Positions 36,924-47,317 of a stretch of DNA of 64,000 bases are shown in pieces; position 1 is the stretch's first letter; the number at the start of each line of letters is the position of its first letter. Location: NCBI RefSeq assembly GCF_008107695.1, contig NZ_VIRG01000056.1:186001-250000 (forward strand). The letters run 5' to 3'. Both the position numbers and the translations under genes were made by a program. The notes beneath the pieces are model-generated. The model saw only the letters and a list, made by a program, of their open reading frames with translations. It was not told the origin of the DNA and ran no database searches. The DNA comes from Stappia sp. BW2. Its GTDB lineage: Bacteria > Pseudomonadota > Alphaproteobacteria > Rhizobiales > Stappiaceae.

Positions 36924-37621
36924 TGACTTTTGACGAAAAGCGCGAACAGGTCCTGCTCGCCAAGGATATCGGCAAGATCCTGGATGCGGAAGGTCCGGAA
37001 GACGAGCGTGCGGCGCTGCTTCGCCGGATCGAGGAGACTGACGGCGGACAAGAGCTTCTGGAGCAGATGTCGAAAGACAACACGCTGCTGCAGAATGCCG
37101 TTTCCGCGCCGGTGCCGGACGAATCAATGGCCCGGTTCGAGGCACTCATCGACAGGGAATTCGACAAACGCCAAGGGCTTGTGCGTCACCCCGTGCACGG
37201 TTCCTGGACAGGCGTTCTGGTCCAGATTGCGGCTGCGCTGGTGATGGTGGCCGGCACCTTCGCCTTCACCACCTACTGGATGCAGACGCGAATGGACAAT
37301 GCCGTGTCTTCTCTTGCCGCACACATGGAGACCGAGCGGGTCCTTCTGGCGCAGACCGTTCAGGAAGCGCTGGAGACAAAGGTCAGCGGGGAGCCCGTGT
37401 TGGTGGGGCAGGAAGGCAACTGGACGGAGGTTCTGACGCCGATCAAGACCTACCGCAGCAAAAGCGGGCACTGGTGTCGCCAGTACCTTCGGCAGACGAC
37501 CTTCAGCAAGCTCGATCTTTCCATTCGCGGAACGGCCTGTCGGGACGAGAGTGGTACCTGGGTGACGGTTTTCGCCGAACCGGTCTCGGACAATTTCTCG
37601 CCGGAGACCCCCGGCATCTGA
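36923..37621 (+). CDS. Membrane anti-sigma factor with surface-antigen-like C-terminal domain
   Basis: A 232-residue protein directly coupled to the ECF sigma gene and so presumably its anti-sigma factor. The N-terminal part (about 1-75) is cytosolic and helical. One membrane helix follows, VLVQIAAALVMVAGTFAFTT at about 95-114. The periplasmic part ends in a small domain with TPIKTYRSKSGHWCRQYLRQ and IRGTACRDESGTW, two cysteines about 20 residues apart. This matches the C-terminal domain of the lipoprotein at 35076. No classical zinc HxxxCxxC anti-sigma motif is present. ATG 36923 has AGGGGG upstream. Confidence 0.75.
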   Translation: MTFDEKREQVLLAKDIGKILDAEGPEDERAALLRRIEETDGGQELLEQMSKDNTLLQNAVSAPVPDESMARFEALIDREFDKRQGLVRHPVHGSWTGVLVQIAAALVMVAGTFAFTTYWMQTRMDNAVSSLAAHMETERVLLAQTVQEALETKVSGEPVLVGQEGNWTEVLTPIKTYRSKSGHWCRQYLRQTTFSKLDLSIRGTACRDESGTWVTVFAEPVSDNFSPETPGI

Positions 37622-37654
37622 GTGGAGGCCGGTCAAAGAAATTCGACAGTTCAT

Positions 37655-37693
37655 CGCGCGTTTCCGGCAACGGGACGCGCGGTTTTGTTTTTC
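37655..37693 (+). terminator. Rho-independent terminator of the sigma/anti-sigma operon
   Basis: CGCGCGT (37655-37661) pairs with ACGCGCG (37675-37681), extended by three inner pairs, and is followed by GTTTTGTTTTT. Confidence 0.85.
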
Positions 37694-37800
37694 GCCTGAG
37701 GCCCTGATTTTCCCCGCTTTGCTGCGTTGCCGAACTATCCACATTGCGACGCATGTTTTTCCAGGCCCGGCAATTTGCCGCTTTAGACTATTTACGGCAA

Positions 37801-37829
37801 TTGACAGTCGCCGTGTCGGTCAGTACCGT
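37801..37829 (+). promoter_or_regulatory. Probable promoter of etfBA
   Basis: Perfect -35 TTGACA (37801-37806), 17 bases, then TACCGT (37824-37829), about 117 bases before etfB. The rest of the 324-base gap (37622-37945) holds the preceding terminator and no gene; an open frame at 37744-38061 overlaps etfB and has no support. Confidence 0.5.
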
Positions 37830-37945
37830 CCCCCGCCATGCGCCACGATTGGCTCAATTCTGCCGTTTGTTACCTGAGGTTAAGATGGCAGGGAGCCGGA
37901 GAATGCGGTGCGGTGAAAGCCGGCCCAGCAAGAGGTTGAGACCAA

Positions 37946-38695
37946 ATGAAGATCCTCGTACCCGTAAAACGGGTCATCGATTACAACGTGAAGGTCCGTG
38001 TGAAGGCGGATGGTTCTGGCGTCGATCTTGCCAACGTCAAGATGTCCATGAACCCCTTTGACGAAATTTCCGTCGAAGAAGCTCTGCGGTTGAAGGAAGC
38101 AGGCAAGGCGAGCGAAGTGATCGTCGTTTCCGTCGGGCCGCAGCAGGCCACCGAAACGCTGCGCACCGGCCTTGCCATGGGCGCCGACCGCGGCATTCTG
38201 GTGAAGACCGACGACACCACCGAACCGCTGGCGGTCGCGAAGATCCTGAAAGCCATTGTCGAAGCCGAAGAGCCCGGTCTCGTGATCCTTGGCAAGCAGG
38301 CCATTGACGATGACTGCAACCAGACCGGCCAGATGCTGGCAGCCCTCCTCGGCTGGAGCCAGGGCACCTTTGCCTCCAAGGTCGATCTGGGCGACGGCAC
38401 TGTCGATGTCACCCGTGAAGTCGACGGCGGCCTGCAGACCGTCAAGCTGAAGCTGCCGGCCATCGTGACGACGGACCTGCGCCTCAACGAACCGCGCTAT
38501 GCCTCTCTGCCGAACATCATGAAGGCGAAGAAGAAGCCGATCGACGAGAAGACCCCGGCTGATTTCGGCGTCGACACCGCGCCGCGTCTGACTGTTGTCA
38601 GCACCGCCGAGCCGGCATCGCGCCAGGCTGGTATCAAGGTCGGTTCGGTTTCCGAGCTGGTCGACAAACTCAAGAACGAAGCCGGCGTCCTTTAA
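37946..38695 (+). CDS. etfB: Electron transfer flavoprotein beta subunit
   Basis: Beta subunit of ETF, which takes electrons from acyl-CoA and related dehydrogenases and passes them to ETF-ubiquinone oxidoreductase. 249 residues with the canonical [20 protein letters not shown] opening, [17 protein letters not shown] (AMP-binding region) near residue 115, and the recognition-loop region [20 protein letters not shown] near residue 180. 23 bases before etfA. Confidence 0.98.
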   Translation: MKILVPVKRVIDYNVKVRVKADGSGVDLANVKMSMNPFDEISVEEALRLKEAGKASEVIVVSVGPQQATETLRTGLAMGADRGILVKTDDTTEPLAVAKILKAIVEAEEPGLVILGKQAIDDDCNQTGQMLAALLGWSQGTFASKVDLGDGTVDVTREVDGGLQTVKLKLPAIVTTDLRLNEPRYASLPNIMKAKKKPIDEKTPADFGVDTAPRLTVVSTAEPASRQAGIKVGSVSELVDKLKNEAGVL

Positions 38696-38718
38696 GACCC
38701 GTCGCAGGAGGATAAAAC

Positions 38719-39651
38719 ATGACAACACTTCTTGTGGCCGAACATGCCGGTGGTGAACTGAACGATGCCACGGCGAAGGCCCTGACGGCCGCTGTCGCTC
38801 TGGGAGCAGACGTCCACGTCCTGGTCGCCGGCAAAGGCGTTCAGAGCGTTGCCGACGCTGCATCCAAGCTTTCCGGCGTTGCCAAGGTCCTGGTGGCCGA
38901 AAGCGACGCGCTGGAGCACCAGCTGGCCGAACCGACAGCGGATCTGATCGTCGGCCTTGCAGGCGACTATGACGCCATCGTTGCTCCGTCGACCGCCAAC
39001 GGCAAGAACACCTTGCCGCGCGTTGCGGCGCTTTTGGATGTGATGCAGATCTCCGACGTGACCGCCGTCATCGATGCCGAAACCTTCGAGCGTCCGATCT
39101 ACGCGGGCAATGCGATCCAGACCGTTAAGTCCGGCGATCCCAAGAAGGTGATCACCGTGCGGACGTCCACGTTCGCGGCAGCGGAAGCAGGCGGTTCCGC
39201 CCCTGTCGAGACCGTTGCAGGCGCCGATGGGTCGGGTCTGTCGGAATTCGTGGGCGAGGAACTGTCCAAGTCCGACCGTCCGGAACTGACATCTGCGAAG
39301 ATCATCATTTCCGGTGGCCGTGCACTCGGGTCTTCCGAGAAGTTCCAGGAAGTCATCATGCCGGTGGCAGATGCGCTTGGTGCAGCGGTTGGTGCATCGC
39401 GCGCCGCCGTCGACGCGGGTTATGCCCCGAACGACTGGCAGGTTGGCCAGACCGGCAAGGTGGTTGCACCGGATCTTTACATTGCCTGCGGCATCTCTGG
39501 CGCTATCCAGCACCTCGCCGGCATGAAGGATTCCAAGGTGATCGTCGCGATCAACAAGGATGAGGAAGCCCCGATCTTCCAGGTCGCGGATTATGGCCTC
39601 GTCGCCGATCTGTTCGATGTCCTGCCGGAATTGAAGGCTGCCGTCGAGTAA
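38719..39651 (+). CDS. etfA: Electron transfer flavoprotein alpha subunit
   Basis: Alpha subunit of ETF, carrying most of the FAD site. 310 residues. The C-terminal FAD domain has [13 protein letters not shown] near residue 195, [30 protein letters not shown] split from about 226, and [23 protein letters not shown] from about 255. A stem-loop follows; the next gene (3-hydroxybutyryl-CoA dehydrogenase) is 138 bases away. Confidence 0.98.
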   Translation: MTTLLVAEHAGGELNDATAKALTAAVALGADVHVLVAGKGVQSVADAASKLSGVAKVLVAESDALEHQLAEPTADLIVGLAGDYDAIVAPSTANGKNTLPRVAALLDVMQISDVTAVIDAETFERPIYAGNAIQTVKSGDPKKVITVRTSTFAAAEAGGSAPVETVAGADGSGLSEFVGEELSKSDRPELTSAKIIISGGRALGSSEKFQEVIMPVADALGAAVGASRAAVDAGYAPNDWQVGQTGKVVAPDLYIACGISGAIQHLAGMKDSKVIVAINKDEEAPIFQVADYGLVADLFDVLPELKAAVE

Positions 39652-39673
39652 TACCTGCGGCAAATTGATCACG

Positions 39674-39713
39674 GACCCCGGAGTGAATGACAGTTTTCGC
39701 TCCGGGGTTCTTG
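39674..39713 (+). terminator. Probable terminator of etfBA
   Basis: ACCCCGGAGTGA pairs with TCGCTCCGGGGT (one G-T pair) around a 10-base loop, followed by TTC and TTG rather than a full T-run, so termination may be partial and allow some read-through into the next gene. Confidence 0.6.
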
Positions 39714-39789
39714 CTGTTCGGCGCAAGACTTGCCAAAAATAGCCGCAACCCGTCCAAACGGGATGTTTTATAAAGATCGGATTTTCAGG

Positions 39790-40671
<882 letters not shown>

Positions 40672-40707
40672 ACGGTTGCCCGGACACCGCAGAAGCACCA
40701 GAGCCAG

Positions 40708-42198
40708 ATGAACCTAGCCCGCTATTGCCTGACCAGCGCCGCCCCGGATCCGGGCAAGACGGCGCTGGAACTGGTTGGGCCGGGTGGCACTCTTCTGGAA
40801 ACATGGAGTTATCGCACGCTGACGCGCACCGTTCTTTCGGTGGCCACGGGTCTGCGTGCGACGAATCTTGTGCCCGGCGACCGCATTCTCCTCAGGATCG
40901 GCCATTCCAGCGATTTTCCTCTGGCCTTCTTCGGGGCGATTGCGGGTGGTTTCGTGCCGATCCCGACGTCTTCCCAGCTGACCGCGTCTGAAGCAGAGGC
41001 GATCCTTGCCGACAGTGGTGCCCGGATGGTGCTTCACGACGGGCATACCGTGTTGCCAGCGGCTGGCAGTGCCACGTTTATGGGGCCTGAGGCGTTAGCC
41101 GGACTGAAACAGGCAAAGCCTGGAGATTTCGCGGAAACCCGGGCAGACGACCCGGCGTTTCTTGTCTATACCTCCGGCACAAGCGGCACGCCGAAGGGCG
41201 TGCTGCATGCGCAGCGCGCTGCGAGTGCGCGCAGGCCCATGTATGCCGGCTGGTATGGCATCGGCGCGTCCGATCGGCTGCTGCACGCCGGCGCGTTCAA
41301 CTGGACCTATACGCTCGGCGCCGGATTGATGGACCCCTGGGCAAACGGTGCCACCAGCGTGGTTTATGACGGACCTCGGGAGCCTGATCTCTGGCCGGAC
41401 CGGATCGCCGAGACACACGCAACGCTTTTTGCTGCCGTGCCCAGCCTCTATCGGCGCATTCTGAAGTATGGCGCGGTTTCCCCGGCTTCCTTTCCCGAAC
41501 TGCGCCACGGACTGACAGCCGGTGAAGCCCTTCCGGCAAGCCTCTACCACGCGTGGAGGGAGCGCACCGGGCGGGAACTCTATGAAGCGCTCGGCATGAG
41601 CGAGATCTCGACCTATCTCTCCAGCAGTCCAAGCGTTCCGGTCAAACCCGGCTCACCGGGAAAGCCCCAGGCGGGGCGGAAGGTTGCCATTCTCAGCGAG
41701 GTGGAAGACACCCCGGAGCCGATGTCCGGGCCCGAGACGGGGCTACTGGCGGTTCACAGGGACGAACCGGGCCTGATGCTGGGGTATTGGAACCGTGCCG
41801 CCGAAACAGCGGCCGCGTTCAGAGGAGACTGGTTCCTGACCGGCGACCGGGCGCGGAGGGACGAAGACGGCTATTTCTGGTATGAAGGCCGCGCCGACGA
41901 TCTGATGAACGCCTTCGGCTACAGGGTCGCACCGGAAGAAGTGGAGCGGGTGCTTGCCGCCGATCCGCAGGTGCAGGAAGTGGCCGTGACGGCGGTGCCT
42001 GCGCGCGAGGGCGTCAGTTTGATAACCGCCTTTGTGGTGCCAGCCCTGCCCGGTCAACTGGATATCGACCGCCTGGCCGCATTCGCGGCGGAAAACCTGG
42101 CGGAATACAAGCGTCCCAAGGTTTACAAGGTGCTGGAGCAATTGCCCCGCACACCGTCCGGCAAGGTTCGGCGCAGTGTTCTGCGCAAGGGAGACTGA
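40708..42198 (+). CDS. AMP-dependent acyl-CoA synthetase/ligase
   Basis: A 496-residue ANL-superfamily ligase that activates a carboxylic acid to its CoA thioester through an acyl-adenylate. P-loop FLVYTSGTSGTPKGVLH near residue 152, EALGMSEISTYLSS near residue 292, FLTGDRARRDEDGYFWYEGR near residue 380, and the C-terminal PRTPSGKVRRSVLR with the adenylation lysine. The shorter, Trp/Ala-rich middle resembles benzoate- or medium-chain-acyl-CoA ligases more than acetyl-CoA synthetase. Substrate unknown. 36 bases after hbdA. Confidence 0.92.
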   Translation: MNLARYCLTSAAPDPGKTALELVGPGGTLLETWSYRTLTRTVLSVATGLRATNLVPGDRILLRIGHSSDFPLAFFGAIAGGFVPIPTSSQLTASEAEAILADSGARMVLHDGHTVLPAAGSATFMGPEALAGLKQAKPGDFAETRADDPAFLVYTSGTSGTPKGVLHAQRAASARRPMYAGWYGIGASDRLLHAGAFNWTYTLGAGLMDPWANGATSVVYDGPREPDLWPDRIAETHATLFAAVPSLYRRILKYGAVSPASFPELRHGLTAGEALPASLYHAWRERTGRELYEALGMSEISTYLSSSPSVPVKPGSPGKPQAGRKVAILSEVEDTPEPMSGPETGLLAVHRDEPGLMLGYWNRAAETAAAFRGDWFLTGDRARRDEDGYFWYEGRADDLMNAFGYRVAPEEVERVLAADPQVQEVAVTAVPAREGVSLITAFVVPALPGQLDIDRLAAFAAENLAEYKRPKVYKVLEQLPRTPSGKVRRSVLRKGD

Positions 42199-42260
42199 GG
42201 CATTGTTAATACCTGCTTAAGGGTAGGGGGTTAGGTTGGCCACAACCTCAGGAGTTAATG

Positions 42261-42464
42261 ATGGACAGTGTTGGAATAGCCACCACTTTCGTGGCCCAGC
42301 AACAGGCACAGACAGCCCAGGCGCTTCAATCGAAGATGATGAAGATGGCCGCGCAGCAGGATGCCAATCTGGTGGCGCTGCTGCAGCAGGGTGCCGACAA
42401 TCTTCAGGCTCAGCAGGCCGCACCCCCTCCCGGTCTTGGCGGCCAGGTGGACGTCAGCGCCTGA
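42261..42464 (+). CDS. YjfB-like putative motility small protein
   Basis: A 67-residue protein matching the YjfB family of putative motility proteins: MDSVGIATTFVAQQQAQTAQ start, the KMMKMAAQQDANLVALLQQ helix, then a Gln/Ala/Pro-rich tail ending GGQVDVSA. No signal peptide, Cys or membrane segment. Two ATGs occur in a row (42258, 42261); the second is spaced six bases from AGGAG and gives the family start. It is followed by a terminator. The tail resembles those of the next two small proteins. Confidence 0.75.
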   Translation: MDSVGIATTFVAQQQAQTAQALQSKMMKMAAQQDANLVALLQQGADNLQAQQAAPPPGLGGQVDVSA

Positions 42465-42486
42465 TCTTTTCCTTTCCGATTTTCTT

Positions 42487-42524
42487 AACGGCCCGTGCGG
42501 AATTGCTCCACGCGGGCCGTTTTC
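42487..42524 (+). terminator. Rho-independent terminator after the YjfB-like gene
   Basis: AACGGCCCG pairs with CGGGCCGTT, extended inward with one G-T pair and one mismatch, followed by TTTTCGTTTG. The remaining gap to 42763 is AT-rich with a TGATTAAATCA palindrome at 42648-42658 and probably holds the next promoter. Confidence 0.85.
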
Positions 42525-42763
42525 GTTTGTCTGCGGAGACTCTTTTTTCGAACAGAGCCGGAAAATCGTCTTTCCAAAGTTGCTACGGAAAGTCTCGATC
42601 CTTCATATAGTTATTTTGAATTGCGTAAAGTTTTAAGTAAATTGTTCTGATTAAATCAGCAAAAGAGTTAGCAACTGTGCGAGTTCTTTTGGAAATTTAC
42701 CTTTGAATTCAGCTATTTCATGCATGGTAGACTTTGAAATCGTATCCAAGGATTGGAGCGACC

Positions 42764-43024
42764 ATGCCAGATGCAATAGGATATGGATCATCTCCGGCGT
42801 TTCAGCCGAACACGTCCAATGCGCGTGCGAACCAGGTTGCAGAGCAAGCCGAAGCGTTCAAGACGAAGCGCTCCGAAGCGGCTGCCGAGATTGCACAGCG
42901 CCAGGCGAGCTTCAGCACCAGCCGGGCAGAGTTCTTGAGCCAGCAGGCTGAACAACTCGAAGATCGCGCCGAAACGCGCCAGCTGGAAAACGGCGTCGGC
43001 GTAAAGGTCAACATCCTGGCCTGA
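42764..43024 (+). CDS. Small Gln/Ala/Glu-rich helical protein
   Basis: An 86-residue protein that I do not recognise. It opens MPDAIGYGSSPAF, then continues as a charged helix (about residues 20-75) with heptad-like spacing and many Gln, Ala, Glu and Arg, consistent with a coiled coil, and ends NGVGVKVNILA. No signal peptide. ATG 42764 has GGAG upstream; a longer frame to 42734 is not needed. Its start (MPxAI) and tail resemble the protein at 43161, suggesting an old duplication. Possibly cotranscribed with it across 136 bases. Confidence 0.65.
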   Translation: MPDAIGYGSSPAFQPNTSNARANQVAEQAEAFKTKRSEAAAEIAQRQASFSTSRAEFLSQQAEQLEDRAETRQLENGVGVKVNILA

Positions 43025-43160
43025 CGCGACGCGTGACCTGAATGGGTCATCTGGAAGCACAAGACGAACGAACAAAAAGCTGAAGCACCCGAATGTCAGG
43101 ATGACGGGCGAACTTCGGCTACGGACAAGCCCCATCACCACGGCGAAGGAGTAACCCATC

Positions 43161-43373
43161 ATGCCGAGTGCTATCGACAGTTCCTCTTCCTCGGCCGCCT
43201 ACAGCGCTGCAAATGTGCGCAGCGAACTTGCTGCCAATGCAGTAAAAGACCAGAACCAGCAGGAGCGGCAGGTTGCCGAACGGTTGGAGCAGGCTCAGGC
43301 GACGCAGGAAGAAGACCGGCGCGAGTCTCGCCGTATTCCGGGTCTGGGCAACGCGGTCGATATCAGCGTCTGA
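43161..43373 (+). CDS. Small Ser/Gln/Glu-rich helical protein
   Basis: A 70-residue protein that I do not recognise. It opens MPSAIDSSSSSAAYSAANVR, followed by a Gln/Glu/Arg-rich helix (QERQVAERLEQAQATQEEDR near residues 34-53) and ends GLGNAVDISV. AGGAG lies about ten bases before ATG 43161. Third of three neighbouring small genes whose products share composition and a similar C-terminal tail. No motif suggests an enzyme. Confidence 0.65.
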   Translation: MPSAIDSSSSSAAYSAANVRSELAANAVKDQNQQERQVAERLEQAQATQEEDRRESRRIPGLGNAVDISV

Positions 43374-43433
43374 TCGCGTCTAGCGGTTCCCCGACTTTCC
43401 CCAACCCCCCTCAATTGTGGCGGCAGCCGGACG

Positions 43434-44096
43434 TCAGGCGTCCGGGGCCGCCCTCGCGTTATTGATAAGCGCCTTGGCCTCACCTGAGGCCCATTCGGCC
43501 GGGCCGTACATCGTGCCGATCTCGCAGCCCTTCGGACTTACCAGAATGGTTGTTGGCAATCCGGTTGCCCGGGCAACCTTGCGCAGATCCTTCAGAAGAT
43601 CGTTCGAGCTGTCCTGATAGAAGTTCAGATTTTTGACGCCCACCTCTTCGAGAAATGCCTTCGGCTTTTCCGGTCCGCCCCGGTCGAGATTGACCGCAAC
43701 CACCTCGAACGTTTCGTCACCCATTTCCGCCTGAAGCGCGTCCAGCGCCGGCATTTCCTTCCGGCACGGCGCGCACCAGGTTGCCCAGAGGTTGAGGAGA
43801 ACGGTCTTGTCGCCAAAATCCGAAAGCGCCATCTGCTGGCCCTCCGGGCCCTTGAAGGTGAGGTGTTGAAGGTCCAGCGGCTGGCTTGCCGGCAGGAAGG
43901 CGGCGACCTCACCCGTGGCAAAAGGCTTGGCCGCGGCTGCCAAATCGAGTGCCGCCGAACAGCTTTGCGCACCGGCGATGTTGCCATTCGGTCCAGCGAT
44001 CACGTATAGAGCCGCTACGGCGGCCACTGCGCCCGCAAGCCCGGCGGCAACAATGCCGCGTCTGTTGGTTTTTGCTGGTTCGGTTGGCTTTGTCAT
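43434..44096 (-). CDS. tlpA: TlpA-like membrane-anchored thioredoxin
   Basis: A 220-residue thiol:disulphide oxidoreductase anchored in the inner membrane and facing the periplasm. An N-terminal helix (about 14-34) precedes a linker and a thioredoxin/AhpC-TSA fold with WCAPC (Cys108, Cys111) in [19 protein letters not shown]. The cis-Pro loop is at [10 protein letters not shown] near residue 180. An extra Cys pair candidate (Cys46 and Cys near 192) is typical of rhizobial TlpA, where it makes a second disulphide. TlpA reduces copper-site cysteines for cytochrome oxidase assembly in Bradyrhizobium. Divergent from argH. Confidence 0.9.
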   Translation of the reverse strand: MTKPTEPAKTNRRGIVAAGLAGAVAAVAALYVIAGPNGNIAGAQSCSAALDLAAAAKPFATGEVAAFLPASQPLDLQHLTFKGPEGQQMALSDFGDKTVLLNLWATWCAPCRKEMPALDALQAEMGDETFEVVAVNLDRGGPEKPKAFLEEVGVKNLNFYQDSSNDLLKDLRKVARATGLPTTILVSPKGCEIGTMYGPAEWASGEAKALINNARAAPDA

Positions 44097-44138
44097 TCGT
44101 TCACACCCCGCAAGGGGGCGCCTTCTAAGGGACAGGAC

Positions 44139-45524
44139 ATGAGCAATCGCATGTGGGGAGGCCGGTTCGCTGAGGGACCGGACGCCATCATGGAGGAGAT
44201 CAACGCCTCCATCGACTTCGACCGTAAGCTATATAAGCAGGACATCGACGGCTCGAAAGCCCATGTGCGCATGCTGGCGGAAAAAGACATCGTGACGCGG
44301 GACGATGCCGACAAGATCGTTCAAGGTCTAGACACAATCCTGTCAGAGATCGAAAGCGGCGAGTTCAAGTTTTCCCGCGCGCTTGAAGACATTCACATGA
44401 ACATCGAAGCGCGCCTTGCCGAGCTCATTGGTCCGGCGGCCGGGCGCCTGCACACCGCACGCTCGCGCAACGACCAGGTGGCGACGGATTTTCGTCTGTG
44501 GGTGCGCGACACGCTCGACACGCTGGATGATCAGCTCGGTGAGCTGATGCAGGCGCTTGCGGAAAAGGCGGAAACCCATGCCGCCGACGTCATGCCCGGT
44601 TTCACGCACTTGCAGTCCGCCCAGCCGGTGACCTTTGGCCACCACATGCTGGCCTATGTCGAAATGTTCGGCCGTGATCGCAGCCGCGTGCGCGACGCCC
44701 GCAAGCGTATGAACGAATGCCCGCTTGGGGCAGCCGCGCTGGCCGGCACGTCCTTCCCGATCGACCGGCACATGACTGCCAAGGCGCTGGGTTTCGACCG
44801 GCCTGCGGCAAACTCGCTCGATGCCGTGTCCGACCGCGATTTCGTCATCGAGGCGCTGGCAACAGCCTCGCTTACGGCCATGCATCTGTCGCGCCTTGCC
44901 GAAGAAATCGTCATCTGGTGCTCGGCACAGTTCGGCTTCGTCAAACTGTCCGACAAGTTCTCGACGGGCTCCTCGATCATGCCGCAGAAGAAAAACCCGG
45001 ATGCGGCAGAGCTGGTGCGTGCCAAGTCGGGCCGTATCTACGGTTCGCTGCAGGCGCTTCTGGTGATGATGAAGGGTCTGCCGCTGGCCTATTCCAAGGA
45101 CATGCAGGAAGACAAGGAACAGGCTTTCGATGGTCTGGCCAGCGTTTCCCTGGCTCTTGCAGCCATGACCGGCATGATCGGCGATCTGGAACCCGTCACC
45201 AAGGCCCTGAAAAAAGCCGCAGGCTCGGGCTATTCGACCGCGACGGATCTGGCCGACTGGCTGGTGCGCGTTCTCGGCCTGCCGTTCCGCGATGCCCATC
45301 ACGTAACCGGCCGCATCGTGGCAATTGCCGTGGAGAAGGGCGTCGAGCTGCACAAGGTCTCTCTGGAAGAGATGCAGGCGGTGGAGCCGAAGATCACCAA
45401 CGAGATCTTCCAGGTGCTGTCTGTCGATAAATCCGTGCGCAGCCGCACCAGCTATGGCGGCACATCGCCGGTGAACGTGCGCAAGCAGGCGCGCCGCTGG
45501 CTGAAGGACCTGGCCAAGGCCTGA
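44139..45524 (+). CDS. argH: Argininosuccinate lyase
   Basis: Last step of arginine synthesis, splitting argininosuccinate into arginine and fumarate. 461 residues, full length. [20 protein letters not shown] opening, [18 protein letters not shown] near residue 107, [17 protein letters not shown] near residue 155, and the fumarase-superfamily signature [18 protein letters not shown] near residue 278. Divergent from tlpA with 42 bases between; lptM and lysA follow. Confidence 0.98.
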   Translation: MSNRMWGGRFAEGPDAIMEEINASIDFDRKLYKQDIDGSKAHVRMLAEKDIVTRDDADKIVQGLDTILSEIESGEFKFSRALEDIHMNIEARLAELIGPAAGRLHTARSRNDQVATDFRLWVRDTLDTLDDQLGELMQALAEKAETHAADVMPGFTHLQSAQPVTFGHHMLAYVEMFGRDRSRVRDARKRMNECPLGAAALAGTSFPIDRHMTAKALGFDRPAANSLDAVSDRDFVIEALATASLTAMHLSRLAEEIVIWCSAQFGFVKLSDKFSTGSSIMPQKKNPDAAELVRAKSGRIYGSLQALLVMMKGLPLAYSKDMQEDKEQAFDGLASVSLALAAMTGMIGDLEPVTKALKKAAGSGYSTATDLADWLVRVLGLPFRDAHHVTGRIVAIAVEKGVELHKVSLEEMQAVEPKITNEIFQVLSVDKSVRSRTSYGGTSPVNVRKQARRWLKDLAKA

Positions 45525-45555
45525 TGGCCGGCTGAAGGCCCCTCTCCCGACAGAG

Positions 45556-45657
45556 CACGGCGCGAACTGGTCTTGCCGAATGCGCCGTGTCATGCGAGGA
45601 GAAAGATCAGCGTGTGACTTTGTAAAAACTCCCGTGTCCGCCAGGGCGCGGGGGAGT
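45556..45657 (+). other. Two stem-loops between argH and lptM
   Basis: CACGGCGC (45556-45563) pairs with GCGCCGTG (45582-45589), and ACTCCC (45628-45633) with GGGAGT (45652-45657). Neither has a clear T-run. They may protect or attenuate the argH-lptM transcript. Confidence 0.4.
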
Positions 45658-45674
45658 CGATCCAAAAAGGCATA

Positions 45675-45887
45675 ATGGTGATGACAATGCGGTTCAAAAC
45701 CCTGGCTCTGGTCGGTCTTTGCCTGAGCGTGACCCTGGCAGGGTGCGGCCGCAAGGGCGGGCTGAGCGATCCGCGGACCCCTGTTCAGCAGGCGGATACC
45801 GTTGCTGATCCAGCCGTTGCAGCTCCGGTTCAGCCCGAGGCACCGGAAAGCGACAAGTCCTTTTTCCTGGATTTTCTGATCCAATAA
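45675..45887 (+). CDS. lptM: LptM-like small lipoprotein
   Basis: A 70-residue lipoprotein: basic start, hydrophobic TLALVGLCLSVTLAGC with lipobox LAGC (Cys near residue 24), then GRKGGLSDP, matching the GCGxKGPLxxP pattern of LptM (formerly YifL), which binds LptD and helps its disulphide maturation in E. coli. The rest is Pro/Ala/Asp-rich with an aromatic FFLDFLIQ end. Lies between argH and lysA, the conserved position. ATG 45675 is used, with ATG 45687 (MRFKTL) an alternative. Confidence 0.8.
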   Translation: MVMTMRFKTLALVGLCLSVTLAGCGRKGGLSDPRTPVQQADTVADPAVAAPVQPEAPESDKSFFLDFLIQ

Positions 45888-46042
45888 ACCACAGGCGCAG
45901 CGGGACAACCGGCTGCGCTCTGGAGCCAAGCCGGATGTGCCGAGCACCCGGGGGCTCCGTTGTTTCAATGCCGATCAGCTATCGCACGGTCAGGTTACGC
46001 CACCGGCCATCGAACCTGATCCAGCCGCATGAGGGCCCTCCC

Positions 46043-47317
46043 TTGCATCACTTCGATTACAAGAATGGCGAATTGTTTGCCGAAGACGTGGCGATCGAAA
46101 CGATCGCGCGTGAAGTCGGTACACCGTTCTATTGCTATTCCACGGCGACGCTGACCCGTCACTACCAGGTGTTTGCCTCCGCTTTCAGCGATATCTCGTC
46201 GCTGGTCTGCTATGCGATGAAGGCAAATTCCAACCAGGCTGTCCTGAAGACGCTTGCGCAGCTGGGGGCCGGTATGGACGTGGTCTCGGAAGGCGAATTG
46301 CGCCGTGCGCGGGCCGCTGGCGTGCCGGCGTCGAAGATCGTCTTTTCCGGTGTCGGCAAGACTGAGGCCGAACAAGCCTATGCGCTGCAGGAAGACATCC
46401 TGTGCTTCAACGTCGAGTCCGAACCCGAATTGCGCCAGCTTTCCAGGGTGGCCAGCGAAATGGGCAAGACCGCGCGGGTGTCCATGCGCATCAACCCGGA
46501 TGTCGATGCCAAGACCCACGCCAAGATTGCGACCGGCAAGGCAGAGAACAAGTTCGGCATTCCCTGGCAGCGCGCCCGGGAGGTTTATGCGGAGGCCGCG
46601 GCTCTGCCCGGCATCAAGGTGACCGGTATCGACATGCACATCGGCTCGCAGATCACGGAGCTGGAGCCTTTCGACAATGCGTTCGCGCGCCTGGGTGAGC
46701 TGATCACGGATCTGCGCTCGCAGGGCCATACGATTGATCATGTCGATCTCGGCGGTGGTCTGGGCATTCCCTATATCACCGACAACAATCCGCCGCCGCA
46801 TCCCGATGCCTACGCCGAGGTGGTGAAGAAGCATGTACGCGAGCTGGATTGCACGGTCATGTTCGAGCCGGGCCGCATGATCGCAGGCAATGCCGGTATC
46901 CTGGTCACAGAAGTCATTTACGTAAAGGATGGTGCCGACAAGAAATTCGTTATTGTCGATGCTGCCATGAACGATCTGATCCGGCCGACGCTCTACGAAG
47001 CCTATCACGAGGTGCGCCCGGTGCGTGAACCGACGGAAGAAACAGACCGAATCAAGGCCGATATTGTCGGTCCGGTGTGTGAAACCGGTGATTTTCTGGC
47101 CCAGAACCGGGATATGCCCAGTGTAGAGGCTGGGGAAATGCTGGCGGTCTATTCGGCTGGCGCTTATGGCGCGGTTCAGTCCTGCACCTACAACACGCGC
47201 CTGCTGGTGCCCGAAGTGCTCGTAAATGCAGACCAATTCGCCGTTATCCGGCCGCGGACAAGCTATGAAGACCTGCTCGGCCTGGACCGGATTCCGGACT
47301 GGCTCAAGGGTTCGTGA
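46043..47317 (+). CDS. lysA: Diaminopimelate decarboxylase
   Basis: PLP enzyme that makes lysine from meso-diaminopimelate. 424 residues if started at TTG 46043, which has GAGGG upstream and gives the canonical HHFDYKNGELFAEDV N terminus; the longer frame to 45935 would add unrelated residues. PLP lysine Lys60 is in CYAMKANSN; HIGSQI near residue 197 and the GGGLGIPY glycine loop near residue 235 bind phosphate; the second-subunit catalytic Cys lies in GPVCETGDFLA near residue 350. Confidence 0.96.
   Translation: MHHFDYKNGELFAEDVAIETIAREVGTPFYCYSTATLTRHYQVFASAFSDISSLVCYAMKANSNQAVLKTLAQLGAGMDVVSEGELRRARAAGVPASKIVFSGVGKTEAEQAYALQEDILCFNVESEPELRQLSRVASEMGKTARVSMRINPDVDAKTHAKIATGKAENKFGIPWQRAREVYAEAAALPGIKVTGIDMHIGSQITELEPFDNAFARLGELITDLRSQGHTIDHVDLGGGLGIPYITDNNPPPHPDAYAEVVKKHVRELDCTVMFEPGRMIAGNAGILVTEVIYVKDGADKKFVIVDAAMNDLIRPTLYEAYHEVRPVREPTEETDRIKADIVGPVCETGDFLAQNRDMPSVEAGEMLAVYSAGAYGAVQSCTYNTRLLVPEVLVNADQFAVIRPRTSYEDLLGLDRIPDWLKGS

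Noticed and set aside
37744..38061. Open frame just before and into etfB
   Set aside because: Overlaps etfB, has no ribosome binding site of note and covers the likely etfB promoter.
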